Shown here: positions 22,397 to 32,984 of the stretch, piece after piece
Numbering within the stretch: the stretch's first letter is position 1
Layout: every line of letters starts with the position of its first letter
Origin: Taenia hydatigena
Taxonomy: Eukaryota; Platyhelminthes; Cestoda; Cyclophyllidea; Taeniidae
DNA length: 64,000 nucleotides
Assembly: GCA_036345935.2 (NCBI GenBank)
Contig: JADWOT020001565.1
Coordinates: forward strand, 62,001 to 126,000
Direction: 5' to 3'
Made by a program: the position numbers and the translations under genes
Notes under the pieces: model-generated
Seen by the model: the letters and a program-made list of their open reading frames with translations, nothing else
The model's database searches: none
Told to the model about the DNA's origin: nothing

Positions 22397-23944
22397 CTCG
22401 TCTGTGAATATGAGCCTGCCAAGTGGAATTGCCTCCACCTCCTTCTCCTCATCGTCTGCAGGATGCTCCACCTCCACCTCCTGCTCCTCCGTTGCATTGG
22501 CCACTGGCGCTGCAGTCGTCATTGCTGCCGCAGGTGCATACTTCGCGAGCGAGGGCACTTTGGCCACAAGAGCTTTCACCACCTCGTCATCCATGCCCCT
22601 CATGAATTCGTCAATGTTGGAGAGCTTGTGGAAGACCTCCTTCAATGTGGCGGAGGGCAGATGGCAGAGGAGTGCACCAAATTTGGGCACATGCTGAGCG
22701 ACGTAGTGAAGGGTGCTCGCCTCCATGTTGGTTAGAAGAGCTGACAGGTTCTGATGGTTCTCCACTACGTACTGAACGAAGCGTGGGTCCAAGGTCAACA
22801 AGACATTGGCGAAGCGAGGCGAGATATTTGGCAGAGTGGACAAAATGTCATAAATGTAATTGATGGCTATGAATTGAAGCGCATCGTACTCGAGAGTAGA
22901 AGGCTCTGACGTTGTCGCGACAGTGGGCTCTAGAGACGTGGAGGTAGGCGCCGAAGTAGTAGCAGCAGCAGTTATTGGCGTCGTAGTAGCAGTGGTAGCA
23001 GTAGTAGTGGTGGCGGTGGTAGTCATGGCAGACTTGGATGTCTTAGCCACAGACCGTTGCTTCGCAGCATCGCGCGTCCTGCCAACACACTTCTGGCTGT
23101 GCGCATGAGGCATCTCACCATTACCACCACCATCACCATCACCACCCACGTGAGGCTCGACACCGAACAAGATGCTGTCAATGTTTGGCATGCTGGCGAC
23201 GATGGATTGAAGAAGTGCAGGATCCATGCTTGCCACCACATCGTGGATGTTTGGCATCCATGCCACCATAGCTTGTAGAGCGTAAGGGTCCATGCTGGCG
23301 GCGTAAGCGCCGAATCGCGTCACGTACACCAGAGCAGATTGCAGCAGTGCAGGATCCACTGACATGAGGAGTTGACGCAAGTTGGGCATATTGAGCAGCA
23401 TTGATTGGAGAAGAGCTGGATCCACAGTGTATACTAAAGTGGAATGGAGTGGGGATGGGGGCTGCGACTGCACCGGAGGAGGATAAATGATGTGCTCAAC
23501 ATGACCAGTCACGGGGTCATACACGCTGCTCCTTGCAAGGGAATACTCCTGCTCCCCGTTCGGCAACGCGCGCATTGGCACATTGTTGTCTTGCATGAAC
23601 TTTATCAGCGCTAGAGCATCATCGCCCCGTACCTCACCCACTTTGACCCATTCAGCACCCAAATCACTGCACAGTCCACTCGAAGCACAACTCCTCCTCC
23701 TCCACCCTGATGGATGGCATTTGCCGTGCATGCATCCGCGCCAGTGATCACGGTTGGCAGCGTAGCAGCCTTGCTTGCCGACGGCGCCACTGTTCATTGT
23801 CTCCTGCATGGCCTTCTGCAGAAGGACGGTGTGTCCACCACCACCACCACCATATAACGACGGTAATTGTGGTAATTTTGGGTAACCGAAACCACCAACT
23901 GTGAGGTAGACCAGCGCAACTACCACAGCAACAGCCAGCCGCAT
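22394..23944 (-). CDS. Secreted protein with two blocks of 22-residue helical repeats
   Basis: A single-exon frame of 516 codons. Residues 1-20 form a signal peptide ending TVGGFG. Residues 32-37 are glycine. Five cysteines at 60, 71, 76, 86 and 92 suggest a small disulfide-bonded domain. Four tandem 22-residue repeats follow (173-260), such as SVDPALLQSALVYV and SMDPALLQSIVASMPNIDSI. Then come a Gly-rich stretch, a Thr-rich linker (303-351, possibly O-glycosylated), four more repeats (384-471) and an acidic tail (486-504). The repeat style (DPxxLQ…MPN) recalls helical Met/Pro repeats such as STI1, but I cannot place it in a family. Likely role: secreted or surface protein (inference). A TATA box lies 40 nt upstream. 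TAG ends the frame inside a further repeat, so the present protein may be truncated. A frameshifted duplicate lies at 59-61 kb. Confidence 0.8.
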   Translation of the reverse strand: MRLAVAVVVALVYLTVGGFGYPKLPQLPSLYGGGGGGHTVLLQKAMQETMNSGAVGKQGCYAANRDHWRGCMHGKCHPSGWRRRSCASSGLCSDLGAEWVKVGEVRGDDALALIKFMQDNNVPMRALPNGEQEYSLARSSVYDPVTGHVEHIIYPPPVQSQPPSPLHSTLVYTVDPALLQSMLLNMPNLRQLLMSVDPALLQSALVYVTRFGAYAASMDPYALQAMVAWMPNIHDVVASMDPALLQSIVASMPNIDSILFGVEPHVGGDGDGGGNGEMPHAHSQKCVGRTRDAAKQRSVAKTSKSAMTTTATTTTATTATTTPITAAATTSAPTSTSLEPTVATTSEPSTLEYDALQFIAINYIYDILSTLPNISPRFANVLLTLDPRFVQYVVENHQNLSALLTNMEASTLHYVAQHVPKFGALLCHLPSATLKEVFHKLSNIDEFMRGMDDEVVKALVAKVPSLAKYAPAAAMTTAAPVANATEEQEVEVEHPADDEEKEVEAIPLGRLIFTDE

Positions 23945-23978
23945 CGCGACGATATGATGCTCCTCAAATATGCTGCGT

Positions 23979-23988
23979 CTTTTTATAC
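23979..23988 (-). promoter_or_regulatory. TATA box of the secreted repeat-protein gene
   Basis: GTATAAAAAG on the minus strand, about 35 nt before the ATG at 23944. The corresponding site of copy 2 reads GCATAAAAAG (61011-61002), a T-to-C change inside the box. Confidence 0.7.
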
Positions 23989-24048
23989 ACCCATGTGAAA
24001 GGTGACCATTGGTTCCCTCGTCATGTCACGCCTCACTCACCCCCGTCG

Positions 24049-24069
24049 CATCCATCCATCCATCCATCC
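24049..24069. repeat. CATC microsatellite
   Basis: Five tandem CATC units upstream of the secreted-protein gene. The same run occurs at 61072-61092 in the duplicate. Confidence 0.9.
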
Positions 24070-25415
24070 GTCAGTTATGGTGCCCTCATCTTCCACCCCC
24101 TCCCCCCCTTTACTGCGAGCGGCCTTACATCGTGACGATTCGCCACGCACTATGAAACACGTGATGTGTCACGCCATTTGGCGTGTACAGCATGAGACAC
24201 ACAAAAGTGTGGCCATCTCTACTATTCTACTAGAATCGTTGAAATCCCACCATGCACTTACCAAGTGAGCGCATTCATAGCCAACGATTTACTGGGTCTA
24301 TGCAGACCAACAACCACATCCACTTCATCATGCATACCTTAGTCTAATCCTGCCCCAAGGCTTCAATCGGTAGACTGCCACTGTCTCGGGAATGCGGAGA
24401 TCTGCTTATTATTGAGGCGCTGTGCAATTTTGCAAGCCTCACATGCTATGTCCTTGGCACGAATGCTTTTCCTAATACGCATCTTCGCGGTGACGTGAGA
24501 CGTGCACTTAGTGTCAATTGAGAATGCTCATGCAGTCATCAACGCATCTGTTGGTGATTTCGCCTCATGGGCATTTGGCATTGGGCACGGCTATCGTGGG
24601 GCCTCCTCATCCACCAATGCAACCGCCTCCACGTTAGAGGCGTGGGACCAGCAACTCTGCACCAATCATCCCTCTTTTGGTTCATTTCGCTTTATTTGGG
24701 TTGTTTGGGATGCAGTCTTGTTCCTACTAAACAACACTGTGGGAAGTCAGGAAATGGGCAAGAGAACTAAACGAAGGGTCAAAAGGCGACATGTGCATGC
24801 TCAAGTAGCATGAAGCACTGCCACCAAGAGGGATGCTGCGGCGCCGCACTACTCACATTTCAGTCACGCTGGCTCATTGACTCATACTCATGTGACATGG
24901 TGAGGATAGAATTTGCTCGATCAACACTTGCTGACGATTGTGAAATGAACGTGAGTACTATGAATCCTGAGATATCCGGGCGATGAGTCATCCGACTGCT
25001 CCATCTGGTCAGCTGAGTTGGACTTCGTATGCAAACCGATCCGTGCAGCTGCGAAACCTAGTTAGTGTACGGGGAGAACGGGGTGAGGAGGTGGATTTTT
25101 GACGTCAACCATCACTTTGATGTCGGGACGTTTCACGTCTAGAACTAAATCAGGTTGTACCGTGACGACGGCGTTGCACGAAGCTGCATTGTCACAATTA
25201 GAGGGTTTGACCATCATGGCAATCCACTTCTTGGCGAAATGAGAGGATTCAGCCACCACCGCAGTCCGGGTATCAAAGAGCCTAATTGTGCAAGAGTGAA
25301 GCAGCCTCAGTGTGCAGCTCCTCCATTATGCTAACAGGTGCAGTGAGCTAGCAGCGTCAACATGGGAGGGAATCGGATTACTTCTTAGGCCTTAAACTAA
25401 ACAGCCCTGGCATGA

Positions 25416-26433
25416 GGTCGGAAATGGTTGAACCATTGTTTGGAGAATCGTGGTCTGAGTCAGCATCTGACCTGACCGTGGCCCATGACTCACCAGCCCA
25501 GCTGCGATGTCTTGCTTGAGTTGGGGGACAATGAATTGAAGGCATGCATTGTGATGCCACCCAACACCTCCACACGTATGAGCGTCAGTCTTGGCATTAC
25601 TCTCCTTCCCACTGCTCTCGCGACTAACATTCACACGCACCGCGACCTCTGTGTCAATCACGCCTCTACTACCGTCAGTGTCATGCAAGCTTATCGCATT
25701 TGTCGCCCTCACGTCCATTTTCCTCGTTTAACACATTGCAAATGCGTTAGGCCAATTCTCATGTAAAACGAAGGATTCTGTGTTTGCAAACGATTAAACG
25801 CGTTGTTTTCTAATGCACTAGTTGTTGGCTCAACTCGACACTGTGTTTACAGGAGCACACAAGGCTGCATACGCCTCTGCAATTCCTCTAGTAAAATGAC
25901 CACCTGGGTGTGAGTGTAATGCCACGGCCTACTCCACGTCGTCGATACCTACTCTGCTCTTCCATCATGGCTTTGTTCGTCTTTGGGAAAGACTTGTGAC
26001 GATATCATCCCTTGGGATTAATTGTGAAATGCTTTGTGTGGCGTTGATGAGTGGGTCAGTTGCACTGTGATTCCGACCTGTGTAAGGTATCCACCGATGC
26101 CTCAGTTGTGGCAAGAGGGTAGATGTGCTGTTAGATTAACCTTGTGTGGGTGTGGGTAGCCGAAAATGACATCCTTCTCAAAGTGGACGTCATGTTTCGA
26201 TTGGGAGGAACGAAGAAGTGGTAGTGAATACCAGGGTTAAATGAGCAGTAGTGGGGCTTGAGTTGTGTTGTAGGAGAGACTTGTTTCAGCAAATGGTTCC
26301 ATCGGAGAGCCTGACTAGGTGTCTCCTACCATGCTCACAACTCCCCATATCCTCGAAGGCCAATTTTGACTTTCCCTAATGATTAGGAAGAAATCCAACA
26401 ACCCTTTCGTTCATTCAAGCCTCACGGCATAAA
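25416..26433. repeat. Rest of the block shared, inverted, with 4.7-5.5 kb
   Basis: 25680-26285 is the reverse complement of about 4838-5450, and 26286-26430 matches 4695-4838 directly. 25416-25680 has no partner in the window. No gene is evident. Confidence 0.65.
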
Positions 26434-28770
26434 GAGCATAGGAATCAAATATTTTCGTGGTTGATGCAAGGATATCCCGAATAAGCTGCCAATTTGTTGA
26501 CAAATATCAATTGAATTGCACTGGTGCAACTTTGTCTCCTTACTTTATTTACTGCCTTAACTATGAAGGACTGGAAGACGGAACAGGATAAAACTAGATG
26601 TACAGAACAAGATACCGTCAACTAGGTTCCCAAAAACGCAAAAGATGTACGGCAAAGTAATACAAAGCACGCTGAGTGGGATTGGGTTCAAAGAAACTCC
26701 GCATAAGTTAACTAGGCGAAAACCGCATTAAGATTGAGGAATGTAGATGATGGGAAGACAATTGTAAAACTTCGAAGAATGTTATGTTCCTGTGCAAATG
26801 CGGTACTTTTAAATGTTTGATTTATTTTGGCCGGGAATCCTGCCGGCATCTTTATTGTTCGCTGTGACATAAATGTCTCTACGTGGACGCAACGCTTACA
26901 CTTTAAGCCGTCGTGCTGTTTGACTCTTCTGACGATGCGTTGGCGCCATCACCTGATGCTGTGTTAGCAGTAACGATGACTGCATCATCAGCATTGAAAG
27001 CGGGAAGAGCAACAGCGATCGTGTTGTGGTCTTCCCACAACAGAGTCTTCCATCAAAAGGGCAAGCAAGACACACTTATTCTTCCAATCCACACAGTAGC
27101 GGACCTGATGTGGCCGGGGCCGAAGATTTACTATGTAACAAAAGCGTCTCAGCTTTATAATTTTGCTTTTACACTTTCTCCATCTGCTTAAGTTGTGAGT
27201 AAATTTTATGGGAGCAAATGGGGCTGACAACCAGCAATCTCCATTTTATTTGATTCAAGCAGGGTGGTCTCATTGTTTTTGTGTATGAATGGAATAACTT
27301 TTGTCGTGCTCAGGAGTATAGGTCAACATTTTGGCAAGTAGTAAATGGAGATGTTCAAAGTGACAGGGACATGGAAGACTCATCAGCTCAAAGATCTTTA
27401 TTCTTATGTCAAACATGCGTACCATGAAAGGCTGTCTTAAATCTCTTTCTAGTTGTAACAAACTGTGGAATTTTAAAGTAAGTTGAGACGCAAAGCGTGC
27501 TTCCTTCCTTCCTTCCTTTCAAACGAATAAAACTTTCTTCAGCACGTACTACGCACCTCAATCGAATTTTGGAGGTAAATCAGAGGCTATTTGCCCTAAA
27601 AAACCTTCAACATGTTGCCCACTACAAAGCTTTTGGCGATATTCCAGTAATTTATAAAGAGGATGGCCAGCCTGAGTGTAGATCTAGTAGGAAGGACCTG
27701 CGATGACTTTTGTGATTTCATGATCCATCTTTTAATCAAACCTACCACCAGACAGCATACTCCTTGCTAAAGAATGTTTGATATGCAGCTAAGTAGCTGT
27801 CATGTGCGCCCGAGTCGAGGGTAACTTTGCGTGGAGGTGCTTCTGCATTAGCAGAAGAAAAAAAACTGATAATGGGAAACAGGATAAAAAAGAAGCTTGT
27901 CTAACTCCGACTAAGACACAGAGAGCCATCAAATGTCACTGGTGGATGTGGTTGCAACATGGGTTGTCGCAGCTCATAAGCGTAGGTGGTTCCTGATCCT
28001 ACTTCGTTTAGAAACTTACCACCTTACAATGCGATTGGGTGTCTGTGCCTCTGGTCATCCCCATCTAAACACTTAAGCAGTTCAAATTATTTTTTTTTCG
28101 TCGAATGGCTTTTTTTGATTTCGTGGTTGGATGCGTTCAATGCGGTTCACCGACACATCAGCTGATGACCAACACACAACACACGCACACACGACTCCAG
28201 ACGTGCTAAATCCATCCATTTTCGTGGCTGCAAGGGGAGAGGGGAGGTTTCCTAGGCCTTAAACTATGTTTGTGGATCTCACGTCCCCGTCGCAATCTTG
28301 ACGTTGCCCCAAAGCACTGAAATACCTTTGTAAGCTTAAAACCATGACGATTTGTTTAGGCTGCCCTAGCTGCGTGGGCTGGCCTCCAGGCCATGCCAGC
28401 ATCCTTTTTCCCTCTGTCCAGTGAATATATATATTCTACCCTAGCATTCCGCCTTCTTTTGCCTTCAAGGTAGCCTCGGGACGCTACACAATGAGCTATG
28501 AATAAGGCTTCATGTAAATTAAAATTCGAGGGTTCGCACATTGTGAGAGGGACGCCCAATTGTCAGACCTGACAACTAGCGCATGAAGTGATGAGGAGGC
28601 TTTTGATATCATCAGTGTGTGTATGCGCGTCGGTCTTATTCTACGAGAAACGCTTTGATGAATCAGAAGTCGTCATCGCTACTTCTGCTGCGGTGCCTCA
28701 CGTCCCTGTGCCATGGATCGAACTTGGTGACTGCAATGCCATATCCGTGATTGATGAAGTGCTGGGTGTC
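26434..28770 (+). repeat. Left arm of a large imperfect inverted repeat (R2)
   Basis: Matches the reverse complement of 36830-38897 from AGAGCATAGGAATC at the outer end to GATATCATCAGTGTGTGTA near 28607, and more weakly to about 28770. Shared landmarks include a CCTGCCGGCATCTTTA motif and a CTTCCTTCC run (near 27503; GGAAGGAAGG near 37855). No reading frame is conserved between arms; a frame at 28588-28788 keeps partial similarity only. Confidence 0.8.
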
Positions 28771-28774
28771 GCCC

Positions 28775-29610
28775 TGCTCGTGATGTGACCTCTTAATGAA
28801 GCGGAAAGCCGAACTCTGCCTTTGCTGTGATTCGTGGTAATCATTAAAACCATCGTTAGGACCTAAGTTGCATTTTAAAAGCATCAGGATCCGGAAGGAA
28901 ATCCTGCTCACGTTACTATAGGATTTAAACAAGAGAAAAACCTATTTAAGACTTTTCAAAAACAATTAGATGGTTCTCATCACACCTGCAATTATTTTGA
29001 AACAGCGCAAAACCTCTTGTCAACTTCGTGGAATGTTGGCATGCCATGTTAATTCGGATATTCTGGAGGACGGTTTATGCGAAGAAAGGGCCTCATTTCA
29101 CAGATCTAAATTTTTACTTAAAATTGCATTTCTAAGCTTTCCCATGAATTGAGCCCATTTTGCCAACTAGCACTTTGTTTGATGCAACACGCGCAAATCG
29201 CCAATCACGAAAGTTATATGCGCATTTTCATGTTGACTGCAAAAAGTGGTATCAAACCTCAATAACAATAATAACTTAAGATCCAATTTATGCAGGGTCA
29301 GTCCCTGAGGCATTGAAGTAGGTGCTGACGATCCCCTGAAAATTCGGTAAGCTCGGCAAACACACGAAACCTAGACATATCAATAGAGGAGAGTGAAGCC
29401 TATTTGCATCAAAACCAGGTACTGAGTAGGTGTCACTAAATTACAATGGCTTGAGTGAGGGGATGCGTTACTTAGCAGCCGATCAGGCTTTCTTGGCTAG
29501 TAGAATGAAATTAAGGGTCATTGGGCTTTCTTAATGCAGAAAAGCTGAGTAATTAAAACGACAGGAAGTTAGCCATGGATCCACGCGCATTTACATTTGT
29601 GCTGGGCATA
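28775..29610. other. No supported gene
   Basis: A+T-rich sequence between the inverted-repeat arm and block R5. I see no open frame, repeat or signal worth naming. Confidence 0.5.
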
Positions 29611-29617
29611 ACCTTTG

Positions 29618-30190
29618 TCATTCAGCGTTTGCCACAATAATATGGTCTGCCTTCTGCCCATTTCCGACACCCCAACCCGCCAGTGTCCTAACTTCAAATC
29701 CATTATGGAGATCTCTTATGGCCATGGCAGTGGTTTTTGAATGAGCTAGATGAGGTGACGCAAGGCAGTAACCGTTGATCACTGACCTTTCTCTTGTTAG
29801 AGCAACTGGTAAGACCCATGACGACTTTGATGGCTCCATGACCTCGACTTTGATCAACTCTTCTCCCAAGTGACACACTTCCTCTTAAAATGCGCATGCT
29901 TTGCATCAGACAGACTGGCAGATTGGTCTACTTTCACTGGTGTCTGCTGCATTTTCACTGATACATGTTCTTTGCAGCTTCACCGCAACATTCCAGTTCG
30001 CTCACTTTGTTGTCGATGACGTGGGTGTTGAGCTGGTTGTCGAGCCTTCAGTGCCTTAGGGGGCAGAGATGGAATCTTCTTCACAATCAAGGATGGAGTT
30101 AAAAAGCCAATACTCACATTGTCACTTGAATCTACACAAATTCCAGATTCCACCTCCTTGTTGCCGTCTCCTCCCCTTCTCATCAACTCA
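29618..30190 (-). repeat. Block R5 with protein-level similarity to 47445-47950
   Basis: On the minus strand 30186-29980 encodes NKEVESGICVDSSDNVSIGF then TPSLIVKKIPSLPPKALKAR. The plus strand at 47460-47600 encodes NKEVESRICTDSGKIVSLGS then IPSLIAWKVPPLSFKKSKA. Similarity continues beyond the stop codons at both places (RILRGSVSLGRRV here). This pattern suggests a decayed third gene family, but no intact copy, start or splice site is visible and I cannot name it. Confidence 0.5.
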
Positions 30191-30224
30191 GTCTGTTCAA
30201 TGGTGACTGCATGCTATTCTCGGC

Positions 30225-31110
30225 ACAGAGAGCGAAGATCGCGTCCGAGTTGAGGACGAACTAGAGCGGAGGTGTTACTGCATCTGCATGAATGAAAATA
30301 ACCGATCAGAGCAGGCAGGATGGGAAAATGGAAGCTTGCCTAACTCGAACTGAAACGCAGCGAGCCTTAAAATGGGACTGTTAGGTGTGGTTGAGAAGTC
30401 GTCCTAGCTCATTAGCATGGGCCACTCTTTTGATCCTTCTTTTTTGAAGATCTAGTCATTTCACCATGCGAGTTGCTGCTCTCCTTTACCAAATCGTGTA
30501 GGCGAAATTCTTTAATCACTATTGCAATGACTCACAACTGCACTGTTTCGCCTTCTGCGCATTTAAGATCTTTCAAGCATAGCATTTGCATTCTGTTTAG
30601 TGAGTAGCTCAAAATCACTTTTACTTTAAACTGCTCCTTTAATTTCGTGGTTGAATGGGGTGATTGCGGCATACGGATACATTGAAATTTGACCAACACA
30701 CAAGCCCCCGGCTCAGACGTGCCGGCTTCTTCCATTTGCATGGCTGATGAGGGGAAGGGAAGTTTCACAGACCTTAATCCTTGTTCAGCAGGGCGTGTTA
30801 ATGTCGTGGTCTCACGCCTTAATCGCATGATAGCCGTTTACCCCCAGGCTGTCGAAATATTTTTATTATTTTGTAGTCATGCTAATTCGTTTTGTAGATT
30901 ATCGTTTCACAGCATTAAACAAGGAGTAGAGCTTCATATACACTAACATTCTAAAGTCTGCACAGCACTGGAGGGATGTCTAATTTCCAGATCTGGTAAA
31001 TGACGCATGAAGTGATGAGGAAGCTTGTGGTATTATCGGTGTATGCAGGAACGTCAGCTGCACCTAAGAAGAAAGATATTTAGTTAAGTAGAAGTCATCG
31101 TATTTACTAC
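30225..31110 (+). repeat. Divergent partial copy of R2
   Basis: Aligns in order with 27800-28620: the TAACTC-AACT…AGACACAGAGAGCC-type stretch, ATTTCGTGGTTG, ACCAACACACAA, CATGGCTG…GGGGAAGGG and GCATGAAGTGATGAGGA-type blocks. Older than the main inverted pair. Confidence 0.55.
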
Positions 31111-31114
31111 TCTC

Positions 31115-31780
31115 ATCACAGTGCAGCGTTCTTTCTGGGCAATCATGCTAATTTGGACATGCGCGAACATGGAAGCCCGTGAATTACACTCTCCATTTCC
31201 ACCGAAAGTCCTGACGACCGAAATCCAACCAAATCCTTCCGCAGACTTCCACTAAATGCAAAATACAATTCATCCGCTACTCATGCAAGCATTTCTTCGT
31301 CTCTAGCAACATCTAGCCCAAACCATGAATCTTAATTTGGATCAAGCCTCAATTTGATGCAGAACCGCAACCATTTCTACAGTCCGCCACATATGAATAG
31401 ATGGACCTCTATTGACACTGTGTGAGAACACTGGCTAAGCATGAGGTAGGAAACGTCTGTTGGGTTCCCCAGTCAGTCTTGCGGTACCTCGACAAACACT
31501 TATGAGGCGGTTCGTGGAATGAGGCATGGTGTCAATGGGGCGGTTAGCATACAATCAAATCACAAGTGATGTTTGGCTGTGACACTGTTGTGCGAGACTT
31601 TGCAGCAATAATTGCTTGCGCAAAATGAGTGAGAAGTGGACTGAACTGACAGGACACATCGTGTGGCGGAATGTGTGCGCATGTGTCAGTTTGCGGCACC
31701 CCATGTCATCGGACAAGGGGGAGTCATTCAGGTCATGGTGGTTGCGCGCACTTCTAATCACACGACACCAAACGAGCCAA
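31115..31780. other. Upstream region of the intact F-box gene; no separate gene
   Basis: No convincing open frame. It holds the upstream flank of the gene at 31895; the part nearest the promoter (31740-31800) keeps traces of the family's distal elements. Confidence 0.45.
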
Positions 31781-31785
31781 TGTCA

Positions 31786-31897
31786 GACGCCATAATGAGT
31801 TTAACTCCATGGCCCCTTCCCCCCTTCCACATTGTCAGTATTTAAGCCTCGCCATCTCTGACTTACAGTCAACCGACGCTAGCATTCTTCCGATATG
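31786..31897 (+). promoter_or_regulatory. Promoter of the intact F-box family gene
   Basis: GACGCCATAATGAG at 31788-31801 corresponds to the GACGCCATTGTGAG element of the other copies. A pyrimidine-rich stretch follows, then TATTTAA at 31839-31845, 50 nt before the ATG. The distal GCGATCGC element is degenerate here (GCGCGC near 31744). Confidence 0.5.
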
Positions 31898-32980
31898 GTG
31901 GGTATCAGTGGCACCATTTTACAGTTCCTTGTCTCTTTATCCTCACCACTTCTCATTTAGTACTTTCCATCACTTCTCTGCCATCACAATTCCTTTATTG
32001 CATTTTCATGCCACTCACGATAGCATGCTTTCTTTGCACCTTAGAGACAACGCAAAATCACAGAACTCCCAGCTGAATTGGCACTCAAGCTATGCGAATT
32101 CCTTGGTGTGGAGGACATGGTGAATGCTTGCAACGCCATTCCCAACTGGCGATGGATACTATCCAGACGACGATCAACAGAAGTGATGCACCATTACGTC
32201 AATAATTGGAGGTGGCTTGACAAGCACCTGTGTTGCCTTTTATTTTTCGAAAACCCACCACGTATCGACAGGAACTTGCTTCCTGCAATTGAATATCGCT
32301 TAAACGAAATGAGATCTTTCCAGCATTATTCGATTCAATCAAGTCAATCATCTTCTCAGCAGTTTATTCATTGCTGCCTAATATTCAGCGCTCATGTACT
32401 TCATTCCTCCCTGCTCTACGACCAATCGTATCACCTAAATATTTTTGCCACCATACTTCTTGATGAATCACTGAGGCGTACCCCGTATATCATAGATAAC
32501 ATCGAGTTCAAACTGTTTATCAATGATGCTCACGCGAACGGAGAAGGCGGCACGATATTATACTATGGGTTTGCAGAAAGGGAATTCAAAGGTGACATCC
32601 TGGACTACGACTGCTACGTATTCCTCATGGATCCGGAATTGCGTTCCGGCGATCAGCTACTGCGCCTCCTGGACGCCATCAGGCCGCATCAAATATTAAT
32701 CATAGCAATCTTTCCACGCCGTTTTGACAATGCAATTAATGATATGCAACTCTTTGCAAATTTCATTGCGAGTTTCGACAACTTCGTGGATTGCCCACTT
32801 GCTACTACCGCGGTAGATTGGAGGCTGTTTTGTGTCAGGCGAATTGATACCGATCGCCTCAACTTGGCGGAGATACTGCAATTCGTTCATTACGACTTCC
32901 AGTTGAAGGCTGCACACAGAAGATGCAGGAGCACAGGCGCTCCATCCAAGTATAGAGCTCTTAGAATACGTTACTTGTAA
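31895..32980 (+). CDS. F-box-like protein, the only intact copy of the family (two exons)
   Basis: Exon 1 ends with the start codon ATG (31895-31897), directly followed by GTGGGT. The 147-nt intron ends GCACCTTAG at 32044, and exon 2 runs 32045-32980, giving 312 residues. Residues 7-40, TELPAELALKLCEFLGVEDM onward to NWRWIL, fit the F-box pattern (LP, leucine-rich core, WxW end). F-box proteins usually link a substrate to an SCF ubiquitin ligase through Skp1. The C-terminal 270 residues show no known repeats; DYDCYVFLMDPEL (188-200) and DAIRPHQILIIAIFP are conserved in the relics. No signal peptide or membrane segment. The splice model rests on conserved ATG/GT and TTAG sites in the paralogs. 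No AATAAA lies within 100 nt downstream. The gene sits in the loop of the 26-39 kb inverted repeat. Confidence 0.72.
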
Positions 32981-32984
32981 TATG

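Larger units (their letters stand above)
22327..25415 (-). repeat. Segmental duplication, copy 1
   Basis: Matches 59051-62538 over the gene, its promoter and about 1.4 kb upstream. It starts at the DEVIRISD codons of the gene's 3' end and stops precisely behind CAGCCCTGGCATGAG. Copy 1 lacks about 100 bases after TCTAGA near 25142 that copy 2 (62167-62268) and the inverted third copy (near 5640-5745) retain. Confidence 0.9.

Noticed and set aside
22145..22735. Plus-strand frames of 196 and 157 codons opposite the secreted-protein gene
   Set aside because: They are antisense shadows of a minus-strand gene with signal peptide, repeats and TATA box.
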